From Lentinus brumalis (lineage: Eukaryota; Basidiomycota; Agaricomycetes; Polyporales; Polyporaceae): a stretch of DNA of 64,000 nt. Location of the stretch: positions 1,364,001 through 1,428,000 of the forward strand of contig MARA01000009.1 in assembly GCA_001792895.1 (NCBI GenBank), read 5' to 3'. The notes beneath the pieces were generated by a model. That model was given only the letters and a program-made list of their open reading frames with translations. It was not told where the DNA came from and did not search any database. Below are positions 34,796 to 45,193 of this stretch, in pieces. The stretch's first letter is position 1; each line of letters opens with the position of its first letter. The translations under genes and the position numbers were made by a program.

Positions 34796-36007
34796 ATGCA
34801 CTCGCACCCTGGTCAGCCCCTTGAGGGCGCGGCAGGCTCATCTGCCGCGTCCTCAAGCGCGATGCCCGGAGGCTTGGTCAACGATGATGGTGTCGAGGGT
34901 AAGTTGCGTGCATGCGGCCGGCGATCGGGAGGCTAACAAGCATGTTGCTGTCTCAGATACCCGCTCCGTCCCTTTCATACGCTGCTGGGAGTGTTACCGC
35001 GGGGCTACCGGAGGTAAGCCGTGCCCGATGTCAATTTCCACCTGCCCTGTTCGCTGACGCGCCCTCTGCAGCCCATATCTGTCACCACCGCGCGGCGGCG
35101 CTCGTCGATAACCCGGTCTTCGGAGAGCCCACCTCGGATGAGGAGCGCGAAGAGGCCAGCATCGAAGACGACCTGTCCTCGATCGGAGACACATCCTCTA
35201 TCGGGAACGCTTCCTCTCGTGGGCCCCTCGCGCAGGAGTGGGTCAACGTGACCTCTCAGGGTGCCGTCCTCCTGGGCGATGCCATGGCCGCTGCCCCGCC
35301 TGTTGGGAGCCTCCTCCCGGCTCTCCCTCGCTTTAACCCACAGGCCGCCGCTCCTCTTGCCGTCGCTCAGCCCATCGCTCCCCTTGCCGCTGTTCAGCCC
35401 GTCGCTCAAGCCGCCGTTCAGCCCGCCGCCGCTCAGCCCGCCGCCGTTCAGCCTGTCGCTGCTCAGCCCGTCGCTGTTCAGCCCGTCGCTCAAGCTGCCG
35501 TTCAGCCCGCCGCTGTTCAGCCTGCCGCTGTTCAGCCCGCTGCCATTCAGCCCGTCGCCGTTCAGCCCGTCGCCCAAGCCGCCGCTGTTCAGCCCGCCGC
35601 CGTTCAGCCCGCCGCTGTTCAGCCCGCTGCCGTTCAGCCTGCTGCCGTTCAGCCCGCCGCCGTTCAACCCGCTGCTGCTCTGCCCGGGCTGCTCACGCGT
35701 GCCGCCGTGGATGCTGTATTGGCAACCCAGGACATTGTTGCTCACTATGACCCCAATGATCCCACGTACACAGGGCACTGGTACGTGGTTACCCGAGGCC
35801 GGACCGTGGGGGTCTTCCGCGACCAGTAAGTCTGCAACTGTTGTGCAGCGGACCGATGCTAATCAGCCTATCAGGTACCCTGCCAGCACCTCGACGCTGG
35901 GTTTCAGTGGCCAAAACTGGACCCGCAAGAGGCCGTACGACAATGCGGTCCAGGCGTTCTACCGCTGTGCAATGATAGGCGGCGTCACCGACCAGCCCGC
36001 GGTGTAG
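34796..36007 (+). CDS. Protein with C-terminal viroplasmin / RNase H1 N-terminal-like domain
   Basis: Four exons: 34796-34898, 34957-35013, 35072-35825 and 35875-36007, all with GT..AG ends and preserved frame; about 348 aa. The N-terminus is Gly/Ser/Ala-rich. Exon 2 has RCWECYRG. Exon 3 has an acidic stretch (TSDEEREEASIEDDLSSIGD) then about 110 residues of AVQPVA/AVQPAA pentapeptide repeats. The end of exon 3 and exon 4 form HWYVVTRGRTVGVFRD..YPASTSTLGFSGQNWTRKRPYDNAVQAF. The WYVV.RGR..GVF start and the Y..A..AF end fit the small fold shared by caulimovirus viroplasmin and the N-terminus of eukaryotic RNase H1, which binds RNA:DNA hybrids. No RNase H catalytic domain follows. The role in the element is unknown. 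Confidence 0.72.
35345..35690. repeat. 15-bp coding minisatellite (A-V-Q-P-A/V)
   Basis: Over 20 units of gccgttcagcccgcc and variants encode the pentapeptide repeat of the viroplasmin-like protein. Open on both strands, hence the mirror Gly/Leu/Asn-rich minus frame. Confidence 0.92.
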
Positions 36008-36198
36008 ATCTTTCCTTATCTTTCCGTATCCGTAGCAGCTTTTGCCTAAACGTAGCATAGCGGGGCGGCTGTCCTTTCTTGGAGTCTGGTATGCGTGTAT
36101 GGAGAGGTCGTGTTTGTGTCATGTGTTTCCGTGCATCCTGCGTATATATATTGTGCTCGTCCAATGCGTCCGGGTGCAGCGTCCCCCGCCCTACCGCC

Positions 36199-36986
36199 AT
36201 GGCTCGCCGTACGAAGTACTTCACCAAGGAGGCACGACTAGCCGCCAAACGCGCCCAGCATGCTAAGTACTCGAGATCCGATCTGTACAGCGCGATCAAT
36301 GACATCATGTCGATCTGTGCTGATCCCACCGCAGAGGCAGAGCCGCTCAAGCGCGTTACCTCTCCAAGCAGCGCACTCAACCACCTCCTCCTCCTGCTAT
36401 TGCCACTCGGGTACTCTTCGACATCCCGGACGCCATGCTCGCGCGGGCCAAGAACTACAAGCCCGTCTCAGCGTCGTACAAGTATGACTACGGTCCTGAT
36501 CTCGGGCTGCGCCACCAGCCGTACAGGTTCACTAGTATCCCTGATGCCGAGACACTCGCTATGCTGGAAGAAGATGGCGACGAGTCGCTAGACCTCAAGC
36601 TTCACACGCTGCAGAGCCGGTGGCTCTGTGCAGAGGGAGCATCTCGCTTCAAGGAGTGGTCTGGGAGCGATAAGGACGGAGGGGATATTGTGGAGGCTGG
36701 GATCATGGAATTGGAGGAACGCATTCGTGCGTGGAAGGTTGTGGCAGCAAGCGAGCGATGGACCAAACTCGGAGCGCTATTGCGTGACATATACCTGGAC
36801 TGGGGAGCGAAGCGAGTGGTTTGGCTGGCGGAGGAGCTAGAGATTCGGCAGAAGGGCATTGAAGTGTACGTTGCAGCTTTCCCCGAGCTTCCCCCTCAAG
36901 TCTTGCACCGTACGAACACGAAGTACCTCGACGATACTGTGAACATAGAGGAGGAGGATGATTTGTTCTCAGAGAATTATCGGTGA
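36199..36986 (+). pseudogene. Small KDZ-region hypothetical gene with an apparent 1-bp frameshift
   Basis: Starts at ATG 36199 with a basic N-terminus (MARRTKYFTKEARLAAKRAQ). The reading passes through DPTAEAEPLKR at about 36355 and must shift by one base to continue as RYLSKQRTQPPPP, FDIPDAMLARAKNYK, KLHTLQSRWLCAEGASRF and RWTKLGALLRDIYLDWGAKR, ending at TGA 36986. No intron of normal size fits the break. The basic start, a middle strand-like FDIPDAML and a helical end resemble small basidiomycete proteins of unknown function. It could be intact if the shift is a sequencing error. Confidence 0.5.
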
Positions 36987-37355
36987 TACTAGTACTATAC
37001 ATTCTCGCCACCTCGGACTCGCCGACTTGCTCCCTATGCAATCCCTGAGTATCCATCCTTCCATATCATGCCCGCCATGTAATGACCATGTTCAGCTCGA
37101 GCTACTGCATCTATACTACTCAGCAAGCATGTATGGCATGCCGATGACCCAACACGCCCATTAGAAATGGCCTCGATGCCCCAGGAAGTGTTCAGCGACA
37201 TTTCCTATGTTTTCTCCTGCATGAGGACACCCATAGCGGCCTCCTGATTGGCTGAGAGGCCCCGGCGTCTAGCGGTCGAGCCCAGCGCCTCTGAGTGCCT
37301 GCCTGGAGGATGTGCTCTCCATCTCCGCATCCTCCATCGGTCTTCTATGCTTTCG

Positions 37356-37473
37356 ACGCGTTCGACGCGTCGAAACGCGTCTGTGACACTGTCAAGACTG
37401 TATGCGTGTACCCAAGAGCTCCTCAGTGGCCCTATACCCCGCACTTTGACGCGATTGACGCGTCCAGACGCGT
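37356..37473 (+). promoter_or_regulatory. Cluster of five ACGCGT motifs upstream of the KDZ transposase
   Basis: Perfect ACGCGT hexamers at 37356, 37365, 37375, 37458 and 37468, in two groups, each preceded by TTTGACGCG/TTTCGACGCG. ACGCGT is the MluI cell-cycle box bound by the MBF (Mbp1-Swi6) G1/S factor in yeasts. The cluster lies about 490-600 bp before the transposase start. That it regulates this gene is inference. Confidence 0.4.
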
Positions 37474-37958
37474 CCAAGACTGCTCTTCCCTCCTGCTCGG
37501 CGCCTCAACATTGTACGCTTCTACATCCCAGATCCTCTACGTCTTGGCTCGCCTACACTTTGAAGAGAACCACGGGCCGCATACCGCGTGGATAGCTTAA
37601 CGTCGAGGTTTCTTGGTGACAGGAGGCAGGGACCTTAGGTGAGTCTTCCTGCCGTTGCTATAGTAGGCCACGCACATCAGTCTGCCCACATTGCGAGGGA
37701 CTTTGTCGGTGAAAGATAGACCTCACAAGTGCGCGGCTGAGTGTTCGCCCGCTCTCTGTTTCTCCATCCAAGCATCGCAGATCTTGGTTGCACAAGCATC
37801 CTCGGGCCGTGTGCGGGGTCCCTGCCTCGCCCATAACCACCATAAATGAGACTCTGACATGACCGATGTCTGCCAGGCCAACCCTCCTCTTAAGCATTAT
37901 GGGTCCGCGCAGCAACATCAAGCGACTCGTCGCTCTCATCCCCTCCCTCATCCGCAAA

Positions 37959-40900
37959 ATGGGCAAGCGTAGAGCAAAGAACGTCACGCGCCACCACGTC
38001 AACCTCGGCTCCTCCGATGACCCCAGCAGTGCGGACGAGGGAGACGAGCCTCGCACTGAACCCCATCGTCATGTCGCCTACAGTTTCACGCCCGACAACG
38101 TCACCCGCCGCACCACATATGTCCCCCTCCCTGTGACCGCCCCCCAGAAACGCGCTCGGCTCTCTCCCCTTCCCTCCGATGACTTACCGACACCCGCAGA
38201 GGACAGCGACATCGACCTGCAAGAAGACCTTGACCTGAACTACCTGTACAACCGCATCGAGCACCTTGCAACGGACTCCGCCCCACGCAGGCGCACTGCC
38301 GGGGTACGTTTTACTAGCCTGTCATCTGTACGCAGCGCTGACATGTCCGTGTAGGACCGTCCCATTCTTGTATGGCGCAGCAAGGTGCAAGACTACCTCG
38401 ATGAACTCCTGCGCCTCGAGGGTCGTGGGGACTTCACCACCTCGACATGCCCGCGGTGCGCTGGCAACATCTCACTACCCGAGGACATGGGATATCGCTG
38501 CGAAGACTGCGAAGACTGCGCGCTCTATTGCGCAGCTTGCACCAAAGCCCGGCACACGCAGGACCCGCTACACCGGGTACATGTACGTAAACTCCACTCC
38601 GCGGGCCGATACGCATACTCACAAATACTACAACAGAGATGGACCGGTTCCCATTTCGAAAAGGTCACTCTGAAGTCCCTTGGAGTACGCATCCAGCTCG
38701 GGCATCGGGCCGGAGATGTGTGCTACAACCCGCTCCGTGCATCCATGGACGCGTTCGTCGTGCTCGACTTGCACGGCATCCACGAAGTTGGCCTCAACTT
38801 CTGTGGATGCGAGAGCGCGATGCCCACCGTTGCGCAGCTGATGCGCCACCGTCTGTATCCAGCCACTTCCACGGACCCCCAATCGGCGGCAACGTTCCGA
38901 CTCCTGGAGACCTTCCATCTACTCTCCGGGCAGTCCAAGATATCTGCGTTCGAGTTCTACTCAACGTTAGCGCGGAAGTCCGACAATACTGGCACGCAGC
39001 CGCCTAGGGTAAGTCTGTTTATTGATCCAATCATGTTCGTTCTGATGCGCGCCACACAGGATCGCTACCCTGCCTTCCTACACATGATCCGGCAGTGGCG
39101 CTACCTCAAGATGCTCAAAAGGGGTGGCCGTGGTAATGTTCCTGGCGGAGCGTTCAACGTGCCCCAGGGCAGTTGCGCCGTGGAATGTCCGGCGTGCCCG
39201 CATCCCGGCAAGAACCTGCCCGAAGACTGGAAGTCCGCCCCTGCTGAGCGAAGGTGCGTACCTCGAGCCGCTCACCTCTTCTCCGTCCCGCTGATCCGGC
39301 TCCTTAGTTGGTTGTATAAGCTATACCTTGCGATTGACGCGAACTTCCGCCTCAAGCGGAAGAAGGTGTCCTCCGATGACGTGGATCCCGACCTCAACAG
39401 CGGCTGCGCCTACTTCGTGGAGGAGAGCGGGTACAAAGCTCACCTTACAGAATGGGATGCTGACAACCCAAGAGAGCCCGGCGAGTGCAACACACACGAC
39501 GCCATCAAGCTGGCCAACATCAAAGGAGCTGCAGGCTTGGCGGCCACTGGCTTGGCAACGGTGGACTGCAGCCGGCACGACATGAAGCGTCCCTGCTCGA
39601 TGGGGGATCTGCAGAAGGGTGAGAGGTACGTGATTCTTTGTTTCATATTCTTTGACGCGTACTGATGGATGTGTAACATAGACAGGTGAATGTGGACTAC
39701 ATGTTGAACTCGAGCCTGTCACACAATGCGCCCACCCTCATCTCAGTTTCTTACGATGTCGCGTGCATCTACTCCGTCCGGGCGCCCATCCGATGGACGA
39801 AGTATGGGTACGATACATTCACGAACCGCGTCATCACATGGTCGGTACCGATGTTTCACCTCAACGCACACCGCGAGCGCTGTCGCTCCGTCTTTTCTCC
39901 GTACCTCCTCCTCTGCTCAGGGAGGCTCAACGGAGAGGGGGTAGAGCGACGCTGGGCGATGAGCAATGGTTACGCGCCCTCTACAAGGGAGATGGGGCCT
40001 GGATCGCGTCGCGATATGCTGGATGACGTGTTCGGTGACCAAAATTGGGCCAAAGTCACTAAGCTCGGTATGCTATCCGGCTTTCCTTCTTCGTCGGTAT
40101 TGCATGCTCACGCAGCACACGCAGCGTCCATACTCCTGACGCGCATCAAGGTCGCGGTGGTCGAGCGCTCAAAGCACGTCCCTGCTCTGCAAGCCTTCAC
40201 GGAGTCTCTGCCTACTGACACCGTCCAGGAGTGGACGAACATGGTGACTACATGGGACCTTGCACCGAGAACCGCCCCTAATCCATATGAATACCACCGA
40301 TCACGTAAGTATGTCACTCTCGGCAGCTCTCTTATCACTGACATGGCCACAACAGATGTCAGTGTGCCCGCTGTCCGTCTGGAGCTCGCGGAAGAAGACG
40401 CCACAGCCATCCGTGAGGGCAGGGCTGCCGCTCTGCACCTGTCTTACTCCTCGAGCACCTTGCTCGTCGTAGGCATGGAGATCGAGGACCAGCAGTATGT
40501 ACAAGCAGCGCCATGTATTACTCCCTCTAACGCTCGTTTTGTGATCTAGGCGCAAGCTCACTGATGACGTCGACTCGCTCGGTGGCCACCCTACTGACCT
40601 ACAGCGTGCGAAGCTGCTTGAGCGTCAGAACGCGCTCCAGCGCCGCATTGATGGGTGGCGCACCATCCAGCAACTTTTCATGCCGGCAGTCACGACACTC
40701 ATCGCTCAGTCGGCCTCTGTCGACGACTCACCCCTACCTCAAAAACTCCCCCTCTATCTCCCGTCCGCTGCATGCGTCCAAGTAGTTGTCCCTCGCTTGC
40801 TCCTTGAACAGGAGTGGCGCTTGCGACACGCCCAAGCGTTCGACGCGCTCACTGACCTCCGCGGCCACCTTGAAGTCCGCGCCTACATCTATCACTACAA

Positions 40901-41727
40901 GGATCAACATGTGCGCGGGCAGCGGGATGGGTTGCGGTCGCACGACATTGTGCATGGTATCGACAACAAGATCAAGATCGACAAATTACGCTACCGCGCC
41001 GCGTACGCATCCCTGACGACTCTTGCCGCCGCTCTCGCCAAGTTTGACTGGCGCGGTATGCTGCAGCCACTGCACGAGGCCGACATCCGGCACATCTCGG
41101 TGGGGGATGGCAGCGGCTCCGAGGGACGCAAGGAGATCTCCTGGATCTGGAAAGCCGGCGGCACAGATGACAATCTCACCAGTGAGCGGGCCAGCGCCAA
41201 CTTGCAGGAAGGTGTGTATGTCCGGACGTGTCGGAAGTTCACTTAACTGACTTTGTTACATGTCAGGACTTCGAGTCGAATGGTGCAAAGCCCGCGCTCG
41301 TGCCATGCGATGGACTGAAGAGGTCGAGCTCCTACAAGAGGAGATGCGGAGGACCCAGGAGTATCACACCTGGTGTGCCTCGTGGTGGGAGAAGCATGTG
41401 GGGCGGAATCTGCATCGCCGGGCCGGATTCAACGAGGGAACGGACGCATACGCTCACCGCCAGGCAGCAATCCGGCGCCAGATGCGCGACTACTGCAAGA
41501 ATGCCTGGACCTATGTCCGCGCTTGGGTGTGCCTGGGTCAGGCCCCTGAGGACGACTTAGGACAGGAGGCAGCGGCCGTCGAGGACATCTGCGACGACGC
41601 TGATGACCGGCCATCATTGTCCGCTGCCACGGCGAGCTCCTTAGATACCCTGCAGGCCGCCATGCAGTACGGCATGGACCTGACCGATGTCATGGACGCT
41701 GAGTTGGCTTTGGAGGACTTTGATTAG
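37959..41727 (+). CDS. KDZ-family transposase with N-terminal cysteine cluster (CxC2-like)
   Basis: Start chosen at ATG 37959 (basic MGKRRAKNVTRHHVN); in-frame ATGs at 37866 and 37899 are possible. First intron 38304-38354; later introns near 39010, 39260, 39630, 40070, 40305, 40490 and 41215. The N-terminal domain has CPRCAGN, YRCEDCEDCALYCAACTKAR and H..H, matching the CxC2-type zinc cluster attached to KDZ transposases. The core has AIDANFRLKRKK, CNTHDAIKLANIKGAAGLAA, SVSYDVACIYS, VPMFHLNAHRERC, LNGEGVERRWAMSNG and TREMGPGSRRDMLDDVFGD; likely catalytic acids are the D of DANF, D of YDVAC and E of GEGVE. The C-terminal half is helical and ends acidic. All exons are open, so the gene may be functional. 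Confidence 0.9.
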
Positions 41728-42135
41728 ACGAATGTAGAGTTCTCTCGTGCTGTAGTATTCTTGTACAGTAGACTGCTTGTATGTACAGTTGCACTTTTGT
41801 CGTTCTCCCCGCATACACCTATTTTTCCCGACTAGCCGTGTGCGTCAATATGGACTGATTGGTCCATTAAGGGAAGGACCGACGGTAAGTAAGTACGTAC
41901 GTTATCTTTGCATTGCATTCTGCTCCTCGAGCGCCCGGAACAGGTCTCGCCGGCGCCGACCACGTAACCTTGCAAGCCATCACGTCCCGTCCTTTGCTAT
42001 TCTCAGTGGAGTACAGGGTCTTATATGTTCTGTTCTGCACGCTGACGCCTTCTGTAGGACAAACCAAGGGCAATCTTGCTCGCGGCAGCATAAGTACTAA
42101 GTAGGTACGTACTTATGACTCGACAGCCACTGGGC
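41728..42135. other. 3' region of the KDZ transposase and spacer; no gene
   Basis: AT-richer than neighbours, with gtaagtaagtacgtacgtta near 41885 and its near-inverse taagtactaagtaggtacgtactta at 42090-42115. No coding evidence. Confidence 0.5.
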
Positions 42136-43108
42136 ACTGTAGCAATGGAACCAACGATGTCCGTTGGTTCCATCGTTACAGTCTGCAGGACGCAGAAAGA
42201 CATCATCGTGCTGCGGCTGGACTGTCCCGATGGATCCAAAGACGGGTGGTTGGGTCCATGCTTACAGTCTGCAGGTGCCGCCGCTCCATTAGGCAGGACA
42301 GGTGATAGTGCAGCTGTAGCGATGGAACCAGCGGACGCGCGTTGGGTCCATCCTTACAGTCTGCGGGTACCGCCGCTTCATTGGACAAGCAGCGTCCGGG
42401 ACGCGCCAGCTGCGGACGGACTGTAGCGATGGAACCAGCAGACGTGCGTTGGGTCCATCCTTACAGTTCGCGGGTGCCGCCGCTTCATTGGACAAGCGGC
42501 GTACGGGACGCACCGGCCGCGGACTGTAGCGATGGAACCAGCGGACGTGCGTTGGGTCCATCCTTACAGTTCGCGGGTGCCGCCGCTTCATTGGACAAGC
42601 GGCGTACGGGACGCACCGGCCGCGGACTGTAGCGATGGAACCAGCGGACGTGCGTTGGGTCCATCCTTACAGTTCGCGGGTGCCGCCGCTTCATCGGACA
42701 AGCAGTGTACGGGACGCGCCGGCCGCGGACTGTAGCGATGGAACCAGCGGACGTGCGTTGGATCCATCTTTACAGTCCGGCGGCGGGTATGGCTGCTTGA
42801 GTGGGTGGTGCGATGCGTCACACGGTAGCGGGACCGTAGCAGTGGAACTAGCGGGTGTTTCGTCGGTCTGTTGCAGCAGTGTACTCACACAATCTATGTC
42901 CAGCAGAACTGCACAGGCTGACAGGGTGTGTGCAGATGCGCAGTCATCTGGGAACTGCCGTCCCTGTGAGACCAGACTGTAATGATGGAACCAACGGTCT
43001 GTCGTCGGTTCCATCTTTACAGTCTGCAGGAGCGCGGGGATACGTCACGCGGAAGCTGGACTGTAGTGATGGAACCAGCAAGCATGTCGCTGGTTCCATC
43101 GCTACAGT
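42136..43108. repeat. Right palindrome array, including about 4.5 units of 103 bp
   Basis: Palindromes with outer ACTGTA..TACAGT or ACTGT..ACAGT and inner ATGGAACCA/TGG(T/G)TCCAT occur at 42136-42182, 42221-42268, then as a 103-bp tandem satellite (palindromes starting about 42316, 42420, 42523, 42626 and 42729), then 42976-43023 and 43060-43108. Each palindrome is 47-49 bp. The spacer in the satellite (cgcgggtgccgccgcttcat..) is unrelated to the left array. Confidence 0.93.
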
Positions 43109-43279
43109 GCGCGAGGGCGCCGAGCTCATTGGGCAGGGTCGGGCCTGGCCGTCTCACCTGAGGCTCACTGGCCCGAATGCTAATCCTCCGCTTGTGCCGC
43201 TCCTTTGACAGCATCGCACAAGCATGCCCATAAGTAAAGATAAGCACGAGTAGTGGACAGCCGGCCGGCTGCGACGATC

Positions 43280-43472
43280 AGGAAGACGGTCGAGCACGCA
43301 GGATACGGTTGGACGCGCAGGATACGGTCGGGCACGCAGGATACGGTCGGGCACGCAGGATACGGTCGGATGCGCAGGATACGGTCGGGCGCGCAGGATA
43401 CGGTCGGGCGCGCAGGATACGGTCGGGCGCGCAGGATACGGTCGGGCGCGCAGGCGGCAGGATACGGTGCAG
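43280..43472. repeat. 19-bp minisatellite
   Basis: About nine units of gcaggatacggtcgggcgc with point variants (cacgc, ttgga, gatgc). It opens frames on both strands; no gene inferred. Confidence 0.95.
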
Positions 43473-43684
43473 AAAACAGTCAGGCACGCAGTATACCCGA
43501 ACGAGGACAGGGGGCGGAGTGTGAAAGCCCGCAGTATATTCCATTTATTCAAGTATGAGGTGACGCCCTACGTCGGAGTCCAGAACTTGCGACCAGGCGG
43601 CAGTACAGCCCATGGTGCAGCTCGAGCAGGAGGCGCTACCTACCACTCAGCACCGGGCGCTTCCTCTACTACCTCGTTGGCTGG

Positions 43685-43744
43685 ACTGTGATGACAGTCA
43701 AGGGTGGATCCAGATCGAACTGTTACGACAGTCATGGATGGATC
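43685..43744 (-). repeat. Right copy of the inverted repeat bounding the KDZ region
   Basis: On the minus strand it begins GGATCCATCCATGACTGTCG. It contains two ACTGT-NNNN-ACAGT mini-palindromes and overlaps the last codons of the gene at 43698-44637, whose frame runs into the repeat and stops there. Confidence 0.7.
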
Positions 43745-44637
43745 CACCTGCCAGCATGTGGTGTTCTCCTGGCCGCAGGCGCATGTCCCCTCTCGGCAAC
43801 GGGATCCACTCGTCCAACAAGAAATCATACATGTCCACCGCGAGTGACGGCGGTTGCAGGTGCATCTCCAGCCCCAGTGCCTTCAGAACCAAAGGGTGCC
43901 TCGAGTTGAATAATGCACCATGCTCCAGGCCTACGACGTTCACCTCCACCCGCCTTGGATCGGCTCCTGCCTGCCAATGATCAAAACCTCTGTTCGTCCT
44001 CCCTCACGCTACCAAGCACTCACCGTGTGATAGACGTAAACCACTATCACCTTGTCCGGGGCCACCCCTTGCTGCTCTGCCCGCACTACATCGTTCAGGC
44101 CAATGGCCCTTTTGAGACACCATACAGCGAAACCAGGCTCCGGATGTACGGGTGGTGTCTGTACGGCCAACTCGGTTAGAAACGCCGCTTGCGCATGTGC
44201 GCTCAGTTGCAGCGAAAGCAGTTGCCCATGGCCTGCACACTTCTCGCCTGTCTCGGGAAGGCCTTTGCACTGCAGGTTGGTTCATGTCTGGTTATTCGAG
44301 CACAGAGTTCACAACCACAGACCTTTTGTATCACCAATATGACGTTCGCACCGTTCTTGCTGGCCAAATTCAAGGCGACAGTGTGTCCGGCGCCCAGGGG
44401 ACATGCGTGCAAAATTTCCTGACAGGTCTTCACATCGGGGATGTACTTCCATGTCAGCGCTTTCACTCGAGGATCCGACTCGATGTCTGGGGCAGAGCGA
44501 CTTCGTTCATGTCGAAGAGCGAATGAAGGAGAGACGACAGGCTGCCCCGGCGCCTGCGCTGACACAATCGCAAGGTTGTCCCAGCGCCTGATCCAGAGCG
44601 AGCAGTGCGTTAGCGAGACATTGCGTTGAGGTCGCAT
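43698..44637 (-). CDS. Hypothetical three-exon protein at the right edge of the KDZ region
   Basis: ATG 44637 (MRPQRNVSLTHCSLWIRRW..). Exon 1 runs to about 44270 with WKYIPDVKTCQEILHACPLG, GANVILVIQKVCGCELCARI and a GTGCAA donor. A 42-bp intron leads to exon 2 (QLSAHAQAAFLTELAVQTPP, FAVWCLKRAIGLNDVVRAEQ, DKVIVVYVYHT; donor GTGAGT at about 44030). Exon 3 begins AGADPRRVEVNVVGLEHGAL, contains DMYDFLLDEWIPL, and stops at 43698-43700. The final residues are encoded by the inverted repeat 43685-43744, so the C-terminus may have been replaced when that repeat arrived. No known domain recognised. Cys pairs in exon 1 (CGCELC) could bind metal. Confidence 0.6.
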
Positions 44638-44689
44638 GGTGCATATATACATGATATTCGCCGACGTCCCTCACTAGGCTACCCCTCTA

Positions 44690-45193
44690 TCACGCTTTTT
44701 CCCTCCCCTTGCCCTTCCCCTCCACCGTCACCTCGGGAGGTGCACCCCGAGAACGGGATGGCGAACTCAGAGGGGAAAACGCCTCCCAAGGACAATCATA
44801 ATATGCCCCCGGACCTGCTTCCACCATTTTCGTGAAGGAACTTGAGGCGGCAGCGTGTTCCAAGCCGTATCGAGACGTTGCGACCTGCGATGTAGACGCT
44901 TCGGAGGTGGACGGCTGCGAGCACAAGGGCCAGGGCGTCACGTCGTCGTCGTCGTCGCTCAGCTCGATAGGACTCATCGACTTGGCCGACGACGCTGTCG
45001 ATGGCGCCCTGCTGGCGATACGAGAGCGGCTGGGCGTGTGGCCTGTTGACGCCTCCGACGTGGGAGACAGCGACGAGAGACAGCGACGAGAGGCAGGGAC
45101 GAGAGGCGGCGACGAGAGGCGGCGACGAGAGGCGGCGACGAGAGTAGTGACACAGCGACGTCTTCGAGGCGTTGTGCGCGTGAATGGGGACAA
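44690..45193 (-). CDS. Uncertain Ser/Arg-rich terminal exon
   Basis: Open frame of 167 codons ending in a basic KGKGREKA tail. An acidic patch ELSDDDDDV and Ser-rich stretches resemble the disordered ends of fungal proteins. It overlaps short gcgacgagagg repeats at 45070-45130, which inflate the frame. Upstream partners may lie in 45290-45720 (a frame with RIMYPCPPGNILTYLNRTFS), but I could not build a continuous model. Confidence 0.3.
   Translation of the reverse strand: MSPFTRTTPRRRRCVTTLVAASRRRLSSPPLVPASRRCLSSLSPTSEASTGHTPSRSRIASRAPSTASSAKSMSPIELSDDDDDVTPWPLCSQPSTSEASTSQVATSRYGLEHAAASSSFTKMVEAGPGAYYDCPWEAFSPLSSPSRSRGAPPEVTVEGKGKGREKA

Larger units (their letters stand above)
30476..43744 (+). 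mobile_element. Probable KDZ transposon, 13.3 kb, with passenger genes and palindrome arrays
   Basis: The boundaries proposed here are an inverted pair of about 61-bp repeats at 30476-30537 and 43685-43744. Inside each, some 600-1,500 bp in, is an array of the same family of 47-bp palindromes (31247-31765; 42136-43108). Between the arrays are four genes: a minus-strand hypothetical, a gene with a viroplasmin-like domain, a small broken gene, and the KDZ transposase. KDZ (Kyakuja-Dileera-Zisupton) elements are abundant in basidiomycetes and often carry passengers. No target-site duplication is visible at the proposed ends, so the true termini may lie further out. No TET/JBP gene is seen here. 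Confidence 0.6.

Noticed and set aside
35005..35778. Minus-strand Gly/Asn/Leu-rich frame
   Set aside because: Mirror of the AVQPA repeat of the spliced + strand gene.
31247..43108. CRISPR-like look of regularly spaced palindromes
   Set aside because: Spacers are identical between units, arms and spacers differ between arrays, no cas genes, and the genome is eukaryotic; these are tandem satellites.
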